From MWDV01 sp964634255 (GTDB lineage: Bacteria; Verrucomicrobiota; Verrucomicrobiia; Limisphaerales; MWDV01): a DNA stretch of 64,000 nucleotides. The notes under the pieces are model-generated. The model saw only the letters and a program-made list of their open reading frames with translations, was not told the DNA's origin and ran no database searches. Position 1 is the stretch's first letter; each line of letters starts with the position of its first letter. This document shows, piece by piece, positions 17,023 through 26,326 of the stretch. The position numbers and the translations under genes are program-made. Where the stretch lies: contig CAZWJC010000003.1 of the NCBI GenBank assembly GCA_964634255.1, positions 1-64,000 on the forward strand, given 5' to 3'.

Positions 17023-18393
17023 ATGAGCCATCACCTAAACCGCCGCCAGTTCATCCGCACCAACCTGGGCCTCGCGCTCGCCGCCGGGAGTTTTCCCGCG
17101 ATCATTCCCGCCTCAGCCCTTGGCCAGAACGGCAAGCCGGCCCCCAGCAATCACATCACCGTGGCCGGGATCGGCCTCGGCCCCCAGGGCCGGGGTGTCA
17201 TGGGCGGTTTCCTTGGCAATTCCAGTGCCCAGGTCGTGGCGGTGTGCGACGTGAAGAAAGACCAGCTTGAGCTCGCCCGCAACGCAGTCAACCAACGCTA
17301 CGGCAACGCGGACTGCAAAACCTACGCCGACTTCCGCGAGGTGCTCGCCCGCACCGACATTGACGCCGTGCTGATCGCCACACCAGACCATTGGCACTGC
17401 CATGTGGCGACCGCCGCCGCCCGCGCCGGCAAGGATATGTATCTTGAAAAGCCCATGGGCCTCTCGCTGGCGGAGGATCAAATCCTCCGCAAGGCCATCC
17501 AGGAGAAAAAACGCATCTTCCAGTTCGGCACGCAGCAGCGATCCAGCGGCGAATTCCAGAAGGCGGTCGCGCTGGTTCGTTCTGGCAAGATCGGAAAGCT
17601 CAAGCAGATCAACGTGTGGTGCTCCGCCAGCAAGCCGGGGGGCTCCACAACGCCCGCCCCCGTGCCCGACACGATCAACTACGATTTCTGGCTCGGCCCC
17701 GCCCGGTTTACGCCATACACCGCGGACAAATGCCTCGCCGATGGCAAGACGTGGTGGTACATGTCCGACTATGCCCTGGGATTCATCGCCGGCTGGGGCG
17801 TGCATCCGCTCGACATTGCGCTTTGGGGTTACCCGGCCATGATGCAAGGCACGTTGGAGGTTCAAGGCAAGGGCATTTTCCCAAAAGAAGGCGCGTGCGA
17901 CACCGCGGTGGCTTGGGAGGTGGACTTCGCGCTCGCAGGTGGCGTCAAGTTGAACTTTCGCGGCACGCGTAATGGCTACAACACGCCCACGGACTTGAAC
18001 GACATGACGCCGTTCGAAACCAAGTACGGGCAGATCGCCGACCACGGCACGGCATTCGAAGGGACCGATGGCTGGGTGCTCGTGCACCGTGGCATGCTGC
18101 GCACGCACCCCGAGTCGCTGATGGAGGAAGCCGCCGCCCTCACGAACCTACTGCCGGTGCGTAGCCCGAACCATGTCGGCAACTTCCTCGATTGTGTGAA
18201 GAGCCGCGGGCGAACAGTCTGCCCCATCGAAGACTCCGTCCAAGCCGACTTGCTGTGTCAGTTGAGTGACATCGCCGCCCGGCTGGAACGCAAGCTGGCA
18301 TTTGACCCGGTCAAAGAGAAGTTTAGCAACGACGACGAGGCGAACCGTCGACTCGGTTTGCGAGCCATGCGCAAGCCTTGGGAATTAAGCTGA
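17023..18393 (+). CDS. Tat-exported Gfo/Idh/MocA family oxidoreductase
   Basis: This 456-aa oxidoreductase has a clear Tat signal (NRRQFIRTNLGLALAAG, residues 5-21). The Rossmann segment ITVAGIGLGPQGRGVMGGFL, the ATPDHWHCHVA motif and the canonical DMYLEKPMGLSLAED with catalytic EKP lysine follow. The ATG at 17023 is chosen because it starts directly before the RR motif. A longer upstream extension would bury it. The C-terminal half is the family's alpha/beta dimerisation domain (YALGFIAGWGVHPLDIALWG). It probably oxidises or epimerises a sugar derivative in the periplasm. Unlike the 4768 paralogue it keeps EKP. Confidence 0.9.
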   Translation: MSHHLNRRQFIRTNLGLALAAGSFPAIIPASALGQNGKPAPSNHITVAGIGLGPQGRGVMGGFLGNSSAQVVAVCDVKKDQLELARNAVNQRYGNADCKTYADFREVLARTDIDAVLIATPDHWHCHVATAAARAGKDMYLEKPMGLSLAEDQILRKAIQEKKRIFQFGTQQRSSGEFQKAVALVRSGKIGKLKQINVWCSASKPGGSTTPAPVPDTINYDFWLGPARFTPYTADKCLADGKTWWYMSDYALGFIAGWGVHPLDIALWGYPAMMQGTLEVQGKGIFPKEGACDTAVAWEVDFALAGGVKLNFRGTRNGYNTPTDLNDMTPFETKYGQIADHGTAFEGTDGWVLVHRGMLRTHPESLMEEAAALTNLLPVRSPNHVGNFLDCVKSRGRTVCPIEDSVQADLLCQLSDIAARLERKLAFDPVKEKFSNDDEANRRLGLRAMRKPWELS

Positions 18394-18470
18394 ACCCAAA
18401 CGGGTGGCGACACCGCACACAGCGGGCTCAACGCGTTTGAACTAGCTAGCTTGGTTCGCAGACGACGTCA

Positions 18471-20264
18471 TCACATCGCGTCCGGCCCTGCAAGCAAGTG
18501 CATCTTGCGCCGCATGAGCTCGAAATTGCACAACCGGAAGTCCGGCTTGCCGGCCTGCCGGGTCACGAGTTGATTCTCGGGTGTGAAGGATAGTAACAGG
18601 TGATCGGGCTTGAGATTTAGATCTTCAAAACCCGCGGCGTCCAGTCGTTCGCGCGCACAACCCAGGACCGACACGGCCGATTCCTCCGAGATCATACCGC
18701 CCACTTGGGCGCGGGCCACATCCACGCCATGGTAGAATTGGCCGTCGTGGGCTGCGAGCACCTCGTCTGTGCCGTTCCAGAAGCCCCAGATGGTGATGTA
18801 ATCATGTTCCTTCGACATGGCGGGCAAGCCGTCGGGTGTGCGCAGGTCCGCCAGTTGGTCGTATCGCCGGTGATCGGCAATAATGCGCGAAACGTTTCCC
18901 TTGTGGCCGGTCATGTAGATCGCGCGCGGGTAAATGGTCCCAACTCCGACCCGGCTCAACTCCAGGGCATAGGCGAATTCCTCAAACGGGCTGTTGAAGC
19001 CGTGGTCCAGAATGTCGCGCGCCCGCTCGGCGTTCTCGTTCAGCCAGGGCGTGTCACCCACACGCGACACTCGCCACACGAGGTTGATGTTGTCCTTGGT
19101 GCGCGTCCGAAAAACCTGGTTCGTGCTGGAGAGCAATTCCTTGGGCGTTCTCCGCCAACGTTCCGGGAGAAAGTAGTTGAACAGGTCAGGATCGCGGCCG
19201 ACGACCCAGAGGAGGCCGCCAGTACTTTCCGCGTGACCGAAAATGTAATCCACCCCCATCACGTTGGTCGCGCGCAGATGGAGCGGCAGCGGTTTGTCCG
19301 GCACCACTTCGAAACGCCGGGCCATGTGAGACAGATAGTGCCGGCGATGCACACCGCGCACCACCTGTTCATGCTCAGGTGTGCGCTCGAGAAGCTCATA
19401 ATCCACCAACGCATAGACCAACTCGCCATTGGGCTGGCGCAACAGCGAACCATCTTCGCGCTGCCGCACAATCACGTGCGCCGCTTTCATGTCCGCGACC
19501 CGATAGCCCTTCTGTTCCAGCTCACGCGTGGCGCGGTCGGTGGCGCGTTCGTAGAGTTCCGCCCGCAATTCCGAGGACAGCCCGCGCAGCGTGGCCATCT
19601 CGGTGATGTCAATGCCCTTGATCCAGCCATATAGCACGACGTATTGGCGCAAGATATCCAACTCCACACCCGGATGCCGTGCCAGCTTGGCCGCGATGCG
19701 GCTCTCGGAACGGCCCGTCTGCCACAGCTGCAATCGCTGGGACGGCACGAAAATCGCCAGCGGCTTCTGGGTCTTAATGTTCAACTTGGGCGCCGCGCCG
19801 CCGGCACGCAGCTCCATGACGAGCGAGAATTCCTCGAAAGGGCTGTTGAATTCCGCGTTGATGAACTTGGCAATGGTCATCGTGTCGAGTGGAACTTCCT
19901 CTCCCACGCGCGACCATTTCACGACGAGGTCCAGCTCCATGCCGCGGATCTTCCGTGTCGGCACGCGATACACCAGGCTGGTACCGACGAGACGTTCACG
20001 GTTCGCCTCGAACCACTCCTTGGTGTACCAATTCTCCGGCAACAGGTGCTCCCAAAACGGCTGGCCGTACCGGGTCAGGTACAATTCGCTGCCGTCGCTG
20101 GTATGCAGGTGCATGTAGCTCACGCCCAGCAAATCCACGAAGGTCGTATCTGCCGGCGGTTGCGGCGCCCGGGCCGGGCGGGCCGGCATGCGCGGGTGGG
20201 ACAGAGACGGGGCGAAACCTGACCCGGGGGTCGTCAGTGGCTGGTTTTCCGGAGCTTGCGCCAT
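18471..20264 (-). CDS. Unrecognised 597-aa protein with a tandemly duplicated kinase-like unit
   Basis: I do not recognise a named family. After a Pro/Ala-rich N-terminus (to about residue 40) the protein contains two copies of one unit, about 72-294 and 363-586. Matching landmarks are LLPENW (74) / FLPERW (365), KWSRVGEEVP (116) / RVSRVGDTP (398), NSPFEEF (140) / NSPFEEF (424), ADMKAAHVIV (257) / LNLKPDHLLL (549), and ALVDYELLER (285) / RLCNFELMRR (577). The last two pairs recall the kinase catalytic loop (HRDLKPxN) and DFG. Unit A keeps both Asp (D258, D288), while unit B has Asn at both (N550, N580). No signal peptide is seen, so it is probably cytoplasmic. A leaderless promoter precedes it. 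Confidence 0.8.
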   Translation of the reverse strand: MAQAPENQPLTTPGSGFAPSLSHPRMPARPARAPQPPADTTFVDLLGVSYMHLHTSDGSELYLTRYGQPFWEHLLPENWYTKEWFEANRERLVGTSLVYRVPTRKIRGMELDLVVKWSRVGEEVPLDTMTIAKFINAEFNSPFEEFSLVMELRAGGAAPKLNIKTQKPLAIFVPSQRLQLWQTGRSESRIAAKLARHPGVELDILRQYVVLYGWIKGIDITEMATLRGLSSELRAELYERATDRATRELEQKGYRVADMKAAHVIVRQREDGSLLRQPNGELVYALVDYELLERTPEHEQVVRGVHRRHYLSHMARRFEVVPDKPLPLHLRATNVMGVDYIFGHAESTGGLLWVVGRDPDLFNYFLPERWRRTPKELLSSTNQVFRTRTKDNINLVWRVSRVGDTPWLNENAERARDILDHGFNSPFEEFAYALELSRVGVGTIYPRAIYMTGHKGNVSRIIADHRRYDQLADLRTPDGLPAMSKEHDYITIWGFWNGTDEVLAAHDGQFYHGVDVARAQVGGMISEESAVSVLGCARERLDAAGFEDLNLKPDHLLLSFTPENQLVTRQAGKPDFRLCNFELMRRKMHLLAGPDAM

Positions 20265-20270
20265 GCGAAG

Positions 20271-20299
20271 ATTCTAGGTGGTGTGAGGCGCGACGCAAG
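20271..20299 (-). promoter_or_regulatory. Putative leaderless promoter for the 597-aa protein
   Basis: On the minus strand TAGAAT (20276-20271) ends 6 nt before the ATG at 20264, placing the start of transcription on the ATG. The -35 region is weak (TTGCGT at 20298-20293 with a 16-nt spacer). It diverges from the htrA promoter in the same 105-nt gap. Confidence 0.55.
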
Positions 20300-20334
20300 A
20301 ACCAGCCATGCTGAAATGTGTGATTGCCGGCCGC

Positions 20335-20363
20335 TTGTCAAAGCGCCGCTGCTCCACTATCGT
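20335..20363 (+). promoter_or_regulatory. Leaderless promoter for the HtrA-like protease
   Basis: TTGTCA (20335-20340), exactly 17 nt, then TATCGT (20358-20363) ending 6 nt before the ATG at 20370. Both hexamers and the spacer fit sigma-70, and the expected start of transcription is the A of ATG. It is the best-supported leaderless case here. Confidence 0.65.
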
Positions 20364-20369
20364 CAGCGC

Positions 20370-21365
20370 ATGCGGAAAGAGTTGATCCTCCTTTGGCTGG
20401 CTCTGGCGAGCGGCAGCGTTGCCGCATGCGCCGAGACGGTCCAGCTCAAGGGCAAGGCCGCCGTGATCGGCACGGTGCTTGCCGAGAAGCCCGAGACGGT
20501 CGTGGTGGACCTCGGCTATACCGTCCTGGTCATTCCACGTAGCCAGATTACTTCAATCACCGCCGACACCCTTCCAGACGCCCGGAGTAGCCGAAGAACT
20601 GCGGGCACCCCCCCCCCCAAGACACCCCCCACGCCGGTCGCCGTCGCGCATGGCAAGTCGGACGCCTACACTGCGGCGTCCGCATCCGCCCCGGCGAAGA
20701 GTGTGCGGGAGTTGGTGGGGCAGCTCGGAGAAGCGGTGGTTCAGGTCAAGACGCCCAGTGGCTTGGGCTCAGGCTTCTTCATCAACGAAGAGGGTTTCCT
20801 GCTCACCAATTTCCATGTCATCGAGAGCGAAACCCAGATCGGCGTCGAGGTGTATCTCCAGCGCGCGGGCCAGTTGGAACGCAAGACCTACAAGCAGGTG
20901 CGCATTGTGGCGATCAACAAATTCGAGGATATCGCATTGCTGAAGATTGAGGACAAGGACGCACCGAAGTTTGCGACCGTGCGGCTAGGGAGTTCCGACG
21001 CGCTGGCGGTTGGCGAGCCCGTGTTCGCCATCGGCAGCCCGCTGGGTTTGGAGCGCACCGTCACCGAGGGCATCGTCAGCACCAAGACCAGGCAACTGCA
21101 GGGCGAACTGTATTTGCAGACGACGGCGCAGATCAATCCGGGGAACAGCGGCGGGCCGCTCTTCAATCTCAGCGGCGACGTGGTGGGCATCACGAACATG
21201 AAGATCACTTACGGCGAAGGCTTGGGGTTCGCGATCCCCGTGGAGGCCGTGAAGTTCTTCCTGGACCATCGGGATGCCTACGCCTATTCGAACGACAACC
21301 CGAGCAATCCCTATCGTTATCTCGAACCTCCCAGCCGCACGAAGCACGCCGGGCTGGCTGAATGA
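20370..21365 (+). CDS. HtrA/DegP-like trypsin-fold serine protease without PDZ domain
   Basis: This 331-aa exported protease has a signal peptide (MRKELILLWLALASGSVAAC, possibly a lipobox at AAC). An approximately 50-residue domain follows (VQLKGKAAVIGTVL to IPRSQITSI), then a Pro-rich linker and the chymotrypsin-like protease. The triad is H149 (LTNFHVIES), D187 (FEDIALLKI) and S260 (NPGNSGGPLF). The chain ends about 70 residues after the serine with no PDZ domain, so it is shorter than DegP. The ATG at 20370 is chosen because it begins the signal peptide and sits at the leaderless spacing. An 11-C run (20608-20618) lies in the linker. The stop overlaps the next gene as ATGA. Confidence 0.92.
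   Translation: MRKELILLWLALASGSVAACAETVQLKGKAAVIGTVLAEKPETVVVDLGYTVLVIPRSQITSITADTLPDARSSRRTAGTPPPKTPPTPVAVAHGKSDAYTAASASAPAKSVRELVGQLGEAVVQVKTPSGLGSGFFINEEGFLLTNFHVIESETQIGVEVYLQRAGQLERKTYKQVRIVAINKFEDIALLKIEDKDAPKFATVRLGSSDALAVGEPVFAIGSPLGLERTVTEGIVSTKTRQLQGELYLQTTAQINPGNSGGPLFNLSGDVVGITNMKITYGEGLGFAIPVEAVKFFLDHRDAYAYSNDNPSNPYRYLEPPSRTKHAGLAE
20608..20618 (+). repeat. Homopolymer run of 11 C within the HtrA-like gene
   Basis: Eleven consecutive C encode part of the Pro-rich linker. A one-base slip would truncate the protease before its catalytic domain. It could be a contingency locus or a sequencing-error hotspot. The frame as given is intact. Confidence 0.9.
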
Positions 21366-23401
21366 ACGCCCACGGCAAGGCGTCCAACTCGCGCGCCCCG
21401 GCGTTCCGGGCGCACCAGCAATCATTGAATTATATGGGGAATCAAGGTCTGTTCACTGGCTTCACCCGCCGGCTCACTCGCGTTTCTATCCTCGTCACGG
21501 CCCTCCTCAGCACGGCTGCCTTCGCCGCTCCGATTCCACCTGCGGAGAAGCTCCTGCCCGAAGACACGCTCCTCGTCGTCACCGCGCCGGACTTTTCTCA
21601 ATTGCGCACGCTGCTCCTGCAATCACCCACGAGCCAGCTCTGGCGCGACCCGGCGATGAAGCCCTTCCGCGACAAGGTCGTTGGCAAGTGGGAGGAAGAC
21701 TTCGCCAAGCCGCTTGAGCGCGACCTCGACATTCGTTTCGCCGACTACCGGGAGTTGCCGCAGGGACAACTCACCTTCGCGATCAGCCAGAACGGTTGGG
21801 AAGGCCAGGAGGCTCAGGAGCCAGCGTTTCTGTTCTTGCTGGACGCCAAGGACAAGAGCGCGCAACTCAAGAAGAACCTCACCGACGTGCGCAAGAAGTG
21901 GGTGGACGCAGGCAAGTCCCTGCGCACCGAGAAGGTTCGCGACGTTGAGTTCGCCATCCTCACTTTGAATAGCAACGACGTGCCCAAAACACTGAGGCGG
22001 TTTTTCTCGTCGCCGAACCCTCCGGCCGAAGAAACCGAAGAGGAGAACACACCTGCGAAAGCGCCCGAAAAGAAACCTGAACTCGCAATCGGCCAGTTCG
22101 AATCGCTACTCATCCTCGGCGATTCACTTCCAGCCATCGAAAAAGTGGTCGCCCGTCTGACCGGTGGCTCCGCACCCGTCCTGGCCGATGTTCCGGCATT
22201 TGAGGCGGACCGTTTGGCACACTTTCGCGACGTCCCGCTGTTCGGTTGGGCCAACGCCAACCGCTTCCTGGACGTGTTGGGCAAGGCGGAGCAGTCACAG
22301 CCGAAATCCGATCCCGACCAAACGCCACCGTTGTCGTTTGACAAAATCCTCCGCGCGGTCGGCGTTTCCGCACTCAAGACACTGGCATTCAGTTACCGCG
22401 ACACCGGCGATGGCACGATGTTCCAGTTAGCCATCGGCGCGCCCGCCTCGGCCCGGGTCGGGCTCTTGCAGATACTCGCCGTGGAACCAAAGACGGCGGC
22501 GCCCCCGCCCTTTGTTCCGGCCGATGCCACGAAGTTCCAGCGGATGCGGCTGGACGGCCAAAAGGCTTGGAAGGCCATTGAAAAGTCGGCCGCGGAGATT
22601 TCCCCACAGTTTGTCAGCGTGCTGAACATGTTCCTGCAAACCGCCGACAAGGCCGGCAAGGAGAGCGATCCCGGCTTCGACATCCGCAAGGACCTCATCG
22701 GCAATCTGGGCGACGACGTGGTGATCTGGGAGAAGACGCCCACCGGCGACAAGCTGACGAAACTCGACTCGGCCCCTTCCATCTTGCTGATCGGCTCGCC
22801 CAACGCGGAGAAGCTCGGTCTGGCGTTGCGCAACCTCTTTGCCAGCATCCCACAGACCGGCGGCGCGCAGAAGGAACGGGAATTCCTCGGCCGCAAGATC
22901 TTCAGCGCGACCCTCCCCATGCTGGCTCCGCCGGAAGATCCAGACGCCGGTCCGGGCTCCTTTAGCTTCGCTGCCAGCGGCGGCTACCTGGGCTTTTCCA
23001 CCGATACGCCCCTGCTGGAAGAGTGGCTACGCAGCAGCGAGACTCCGCCCAAACCGCTCTGCGACAAGCCAGGTCTGACTGAGGTCATCGAAAAGGCCGG
23101 CGGCGCCGGCGGTGGGTGGTTGATCTACGAAGACCAATCCACCGAGATGCGCGCCCTGTTCGAGCTCTTCAAGAAAGACCCCGGCGCCGGAACGAACCTG
23201 ACGATGAGCGCGGCCCTGGGATTGCCGGTCAACGTTGACACGGAAGGCGACGGCATCCAGAGCTGGTTCGACGTCTCGCTTTTGCCCGCGTGGGATAGCG
23301 TGGCGAAGTACTTCCACTACGGGATCACCTCCGGAAGCGCGACGGCGGACGGCCTTACCTACCGTTTCTACAGCCCCACCCCACCGGGGTTGAAGAAGTA
23401 G
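21362..23401 (+). CDS. Large secreted protein, DUF3352-like
   Basis: This 679-aa protein of unknown function is translationally coupled to the HtrA-like gene by an ATGA overlap. A signal peptide (VSILVTALLSTAAFAAP) lies at about residues 39-55. The second Met at 21434 would give a normal-length signal, so the exact start is open. The mature region begins with PAEKLLPEDTLLVVTAPDF and contains long alternating segments such as DLDIRFADYRELPQGQLTFA and LGDDVVIWEKTP. These resemble the DUF3352 family of exported proteins, an assignment made from memory of the pattern only. A Pro/Glu-rich low-complexity patch (about 220-240) splits it. The HtrA partner may process or quality-control it. Confidence 0.75.
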   Translation: MNAHGKASNSRAPAFRAHQQSLNYMGNQGLFTGFTRRLTRVSILVTALLSTAAFAAPIPPAEKLLPEDTLLVVTAPDFSQLRTLLLQSPTSQLWRDPAMKPFRDKVVGKWEEDFAKPLERDLDIRFADYRELPQGQLTFAISQNGWEGQEAQEPAFLFLLDAKDKSAQLKKNLTDVRKKWVDAGKSLRTEKVRDVEFAILTLNSNDVPKTLRRFFSSPNPPAEETEEENTPAKAPEKKPELAIGQFESLLILGDSLPAIEKVVARLTGGSAPVLADVPAFEADRLAHFRDVPLFGWANANRFLDVLGKAEQSQPKSDPDQTPPLSFDKILRAVGVSALKTLAFSYRDTGDGTMFQLAIGAPASARVGLLQILAVEPKTAAPPPFVPADATKFQRMRLDGQKAWKAIEKSAAEISPQFVSVLNMFLQTADKAGKESDPGFDIRKDLIGNLGDDVVIWEKTPTGDKLTKLDSAPSILLIGSPNAEKLGLALRNLFASIPQTGGAQKEREFLGRKIFSATLPMLAPPEDPDAGPGSFSFAASGGYLGFSTDTPLLEEWLRSSETPPKPLCDKPGLTEVIEKAGGAGGGWLIYEDQSTEMRALFELFKKDPGAGTNLTMSAALGLPVNVDTEGDGIQSWFDVSLLPAWDSVAKYFHYGITSGSATADGLTYRFYSPTPPGLKK

Positions 23402-23497
23402 GGAGACTAGCCTCCAAGATCAAACACCCAGCACCGGAGATACCGGACGTGAGCCCGGCTTCGGATGTCGAGGCGGTTGTTGGCACCCTCAGGCTCG

Positions 23498-25819
23498 TCA
23501 CTCCTGCGGATACAACAGCAGCCGGTCATGCACCAGAACAACGAGGTCGTTCTTGCCGTCGCCTGTGAAGTCGGCCACCACGGCCTCGCGGGGCTCGGGC
23601 ATGTCGCCGGGACGCCCGCGATACGTTCGTTGCTCGAAGACCTGCCAGCGGTTGCCCGGAACGAGCTTTTGGCTGCCGTCGAACAGCACCAAGTCCACGT
23701 AATTCTTCGCCGTCTCCAGGAACACGAGGTCCTTCCGCCCATCGTTGTTCAGATCGCCGCAGATGACGTCACGCAGAAAGCCGTCTTTGATGGGGGTTTC
23801 GTAACCGTCTAGCGTGCTCATCTCCCATGTCTCTCCACTTAACGCCAGCCACGCGACTGCGTTGAGCCCGAAGAAGCCCACGCAGTTGGCGGACGCGCTG
23901 CCCAGCGCCACTGGCCGCAGGCTGGTGAAATCCGTGACCGGCAAGGTGACATTTCGCACGATCTGCCAAACACCGCTGGCGTCACGTTCGCAGAGCGTGA
24001 GCGCCTTGCGCTCGGCGTCGAGCAGGAATAGCGCTGGCGTGGCGTTGGTGCCGCGTGGAATCGCTGTCGCCCCCACGAGCCGCGAATCGCTGCCCGCGCC
24101 GTTGATCTGTTCCTTCACTTCAAACGACCACGCGAGTTTGTTGGTCGAACCCACCGGCGCTTGCTCCGACTTGAGCACCACCGCCCGAAGGAAGTTCTTC
24201 TGGGCGAGCAACAACTCCACCTTCCCGTCGCCATCCACATCCACCGCACTCAGCCACGGATTCTCCAAGCCGCCGCCCGGCGGCGCGATGTCCAGCTCGT
24301 CGAAATCCTTACCGGCAACCTGCAACAGCACCTTGATCTTCTCATAGGGAATCAGAGTGACCAGGTCCGTGAGCCCATCCTGGTTCACATCGAGCAGCGC
24401 GAACGTGCTGGGGTTGGCCTTGAAGTTGTCGCCCAACTTTTGCGTCTTGCTCACTCCCTCCGCCGTGCGGGTGACCAGGTTGCGCTTGCCATCCACATCC
24501 ACAATAGCCGCCAGCATCGGCTTCGCGCCGACCTGCAACGAGCCGACCGTGAGGGCTAGCGGCTTGCCTTCAAGCGAAATGAGCGTTGGAAAGGGCACGC
24601 GCTGGTTTTCGTCCAGTCTGGTCACGCCCAAGGATTTCTCGTCGCCGCTCAGCAGAAACAATTCGGTTCTGCCATCACCGTCCCAGTCCGCCGCCGCCAG
24701 ATCGGTCACGCCCATCAGCGTTGGGAAGGACCTGGCTTCGGCCAGTGTGCCATCGACTTTCTGGAAGAAGATTGAGAGACGACCGCTCTCCGGCTCCGCA
24801 AGGACCAGGTCCGTCCGTTGATCGCCGTTGAGGTCAGCCCACAGCAAGCCGCGCCGGGCTTTCTCGGTCTTGGTCAACGGCAACACCTGAAACTGACCCT
24901 GACGAAACTCCGCCAGCGCTTCGGCGGGTTTGTGTGCGAATTGGGCAACCGCTGCCCGTCCGGAACTCTGGGCGATGGTGACGACCTGGACCCGGCCATT
25001 CGCCTCCACATTGTCCGCGGCGTACGAACGGACCGGAGGCAGGGTGAAATAGAACTCCGGCCCAAGTTGCCCGGTCTTGTCCTGCAAACGAAAGCGAAAC
25101 GGCGTCTGGCTCTCCCAGTTCACCAGGAGCAAATCGTCGCGCTTATCACCGTCCACATCCAGCACCTGCACCGATTTCACCGGGCTGGCGATGGGAATCC
25201 GGACCGGTTCAGCCAGGGTATGCTCCGCGGTTTGGGCGATGAAATGCACGTGCCTCTCTGCGAGTAAAACCAGGTCGGTCCGCCCGTCGCCGTTGAGATC
25301 ACCAGCGGTCAACCCGTTGGACGTGAGGTCGCCGTCCTCAATCCCAAACCGCTTGGGGGTGCTCCAGGAATTCGAGCCTTGGTTGAATTGCACCACCAGT
25401 TCCTTCGGTTCGCCGTAGTAGGCCACGTCAGGCCTCTGGTCGCCGTTGAGATCCTTGACGACGAGGGCACTGATGCGCTTCTCCGACGCGATGGACTCAA
25501 TCCGGAAGCGGGCCTCCGGCGGCAGCTCGTTGACCTCACGTTTCACGAGCGGCTTGGCGGCCGTAGCGTTGGTGCGTCCCGTCTGGTTGTAGAGCACGCA
25601 GAGCTTGGAGCGGGCGTTGTTCGCCACGATCAAGTCGTTCAGGCCATCGCCATCGAAATCCGCCACGTGCAGACCGCTGATGGCTTGGTCTATCGGAAAG
25701 ATCTCCGGGCCGGCGAAGCCGAAGTGGTTGGTGGCCGTCTGGTCACGAGCATCAACCGGCCGCAAGCCCGCGACACACGCGACCGAAACCCAAAAGGCGA
25801 AACACAGATGACTCTTCAT
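23498..25819 (-). CDS. Exported FG-GAP/VCBS repeat protein
   Basis: This protein of about 773 aa has a signal peptide (CFAFWVSVACVAGL) and a chain of FG-GAP/VCBS repeats with calcium-binding-like DxDGDGxxD loops: VADFDGDGLNDLIV, KDLNGDQRPDVAYY, AGDLNGDGRTDLVL, AADWDGDGRTELFL, SAVDVDGDGKVELLL, CGDLNNDGRKDLVF and ADFTGDGKNDLVVL. They should fold into one or two beta-propellers, a surface or secreted binding scaffold common in Verrucomicrobiota. The ATG at 25819 is chosen over 25858 because it starts the signal peptide. It is 50 nt downstream of the yjbQ-like gene. Confidence 0.92.
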   Translation of the reverse strand: MKSHLCFAFWVSVACVAGLRPVDARDQTATNHFGFAGPEIFPIDQAISGLHVADFDGDGLNDLIVANNARSKLCVLYNQTGRTNATAAKPLVKREVNELPPEARFRIESIASEKRISALVVKDLNGDQRPDVAYYGEPKELVVQFNQGSNSWSTPKRFGIEDGDLTSNGLTAGDLNGDGRTDLVLLAERHVHFIAQTAEHTLAEPVRIPIASPVKSVQVLDVDGDKRDDLLLVNWESQTPFRFRLQDKTGQLGPEFYFTLPPVRSYAADNVEANGRVQVVTIAQSSGRAAVAQFAHKPAEALAEFRQGQFQVLPLTKTEKARRGLLWADLNGDQRTDLVLAEPESGRLSIFFQKVDGTLAEARSFPTLMGVTDLAAADWDGDGRTELFLLSGDEKSLGVTRLDENQRVPFPTLISLEGKPLALTVGSLQVGAKPMLAAIVDVDGKRNLVTRTAEGVSKTQKLGDNFKANPSTFALLDVNQDGLTDLVTLIPYEKIKVLLQVAGKDFDELDIAPPGGGLENPWLSAVDVDGDGKVELLLAQKNFLRAVVLKSEQAPVGSTNKLAWSFEVKEQINGAGSDSRLVGATAIPRGTNATPALFLLDAERKALTLCERDASGVWQIVRNVTLPVTDFTSLRPVALGSASANCVGFFGLNAVAWLALSGETWEMSTLDGYETPIKDGFLRDVICGDLNNDGRKDLVFLETAKNYVDLVLFDGSQKLVPGNRWQVFEQRTYRGRPGDMPEPREAVVADFTGDGKNDLVVLVHDRLLLYPQE

Positions 25820-25869
25820 GTCCGCGCAGGAAGGTAGCGAACACGCTACCGGGCGCAAGACCGGGAAGC

Positions 25870-26289
25870 CTATTCACCGATGAAATGAGCTGCGACGCGG
25901 CGCTCGTGCGGCACAGTGCGGTGCTCCCAGAGATAGATGCCCTGCCATGTGCCCAACACCATCCGCCCCTCCGACACCGGGATACTCAGATTCACGGCTG
26001 TCAAAGCGGTTCGGACGTGCGCCGCCATGTCGTCGTCGCCTTCCAACGTATGGCGGAAGATCGGGTCACCGTCCGGCACCAACCGCGCAAAGAACCGCTC
26101 CAAATCTCGGCGCACCTCCGGATCCGCGTTCTCCTGGATCAACAACGAGGCCGACGTGTGCTGGACGTGGAGCGTGAGCAAACCGTCCGTGAACCCCTTG
26201 TTGCGCAGCCACTCTGCCACCTGGCGTGTGAGCTCATAGAATCCCCGCCCACGTGTGGCTATTGTGAGTTCGTGAATGGCTTGTTGCAT
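25870..26289 (-). CDS. YjbQ/UPF0047 family protein (secondary thiamine-phosphate synthase-like)
   Basis: This 139-aa protein is a full-length YjbQ family member. Hallmarks are GFYELTRQVAEWL, LTLHVQHTSASLLIQENAD, the central HTLEGDDDMAAHVRTAL, and WQGIYLWEHRTVPHERRV. Some members complement thiamine-phosphate synthase mutants, but the physiological role is unsettled. A GAGGAA Shine-Dalgarno-like stretch precedes the ATG and a TATAAC lies about 16 nt upstream, so unlike several neighbours this gene has a short conventional leader. Confidence 0.9.
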   Translation of the reverse strand: MQQAIHELTIATRGRGFYELTRQVAEWLRNKGFTDGLLTLHVQHTSASLLIQENADPEVRRDLERFFARLVPDGDPIFRHTLEGDDDMAAHVRTALTAVNLSIPVSEGRMVLGTWQGIYLWEHRTVPHERRVAAHFIGE

Positions 26290-26326
26290 GGGTCTGTTCC
26301 TCGTCAGTTATACCAACAAGAAAGCG

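Noticed and set aside
18418..18456. AGCTAGCT palindrome between convergent genes as an attachment or terminator site
   Set aside because: The perfect palindrome is only 8 bp, flanks are imperfect and no T-run follows.
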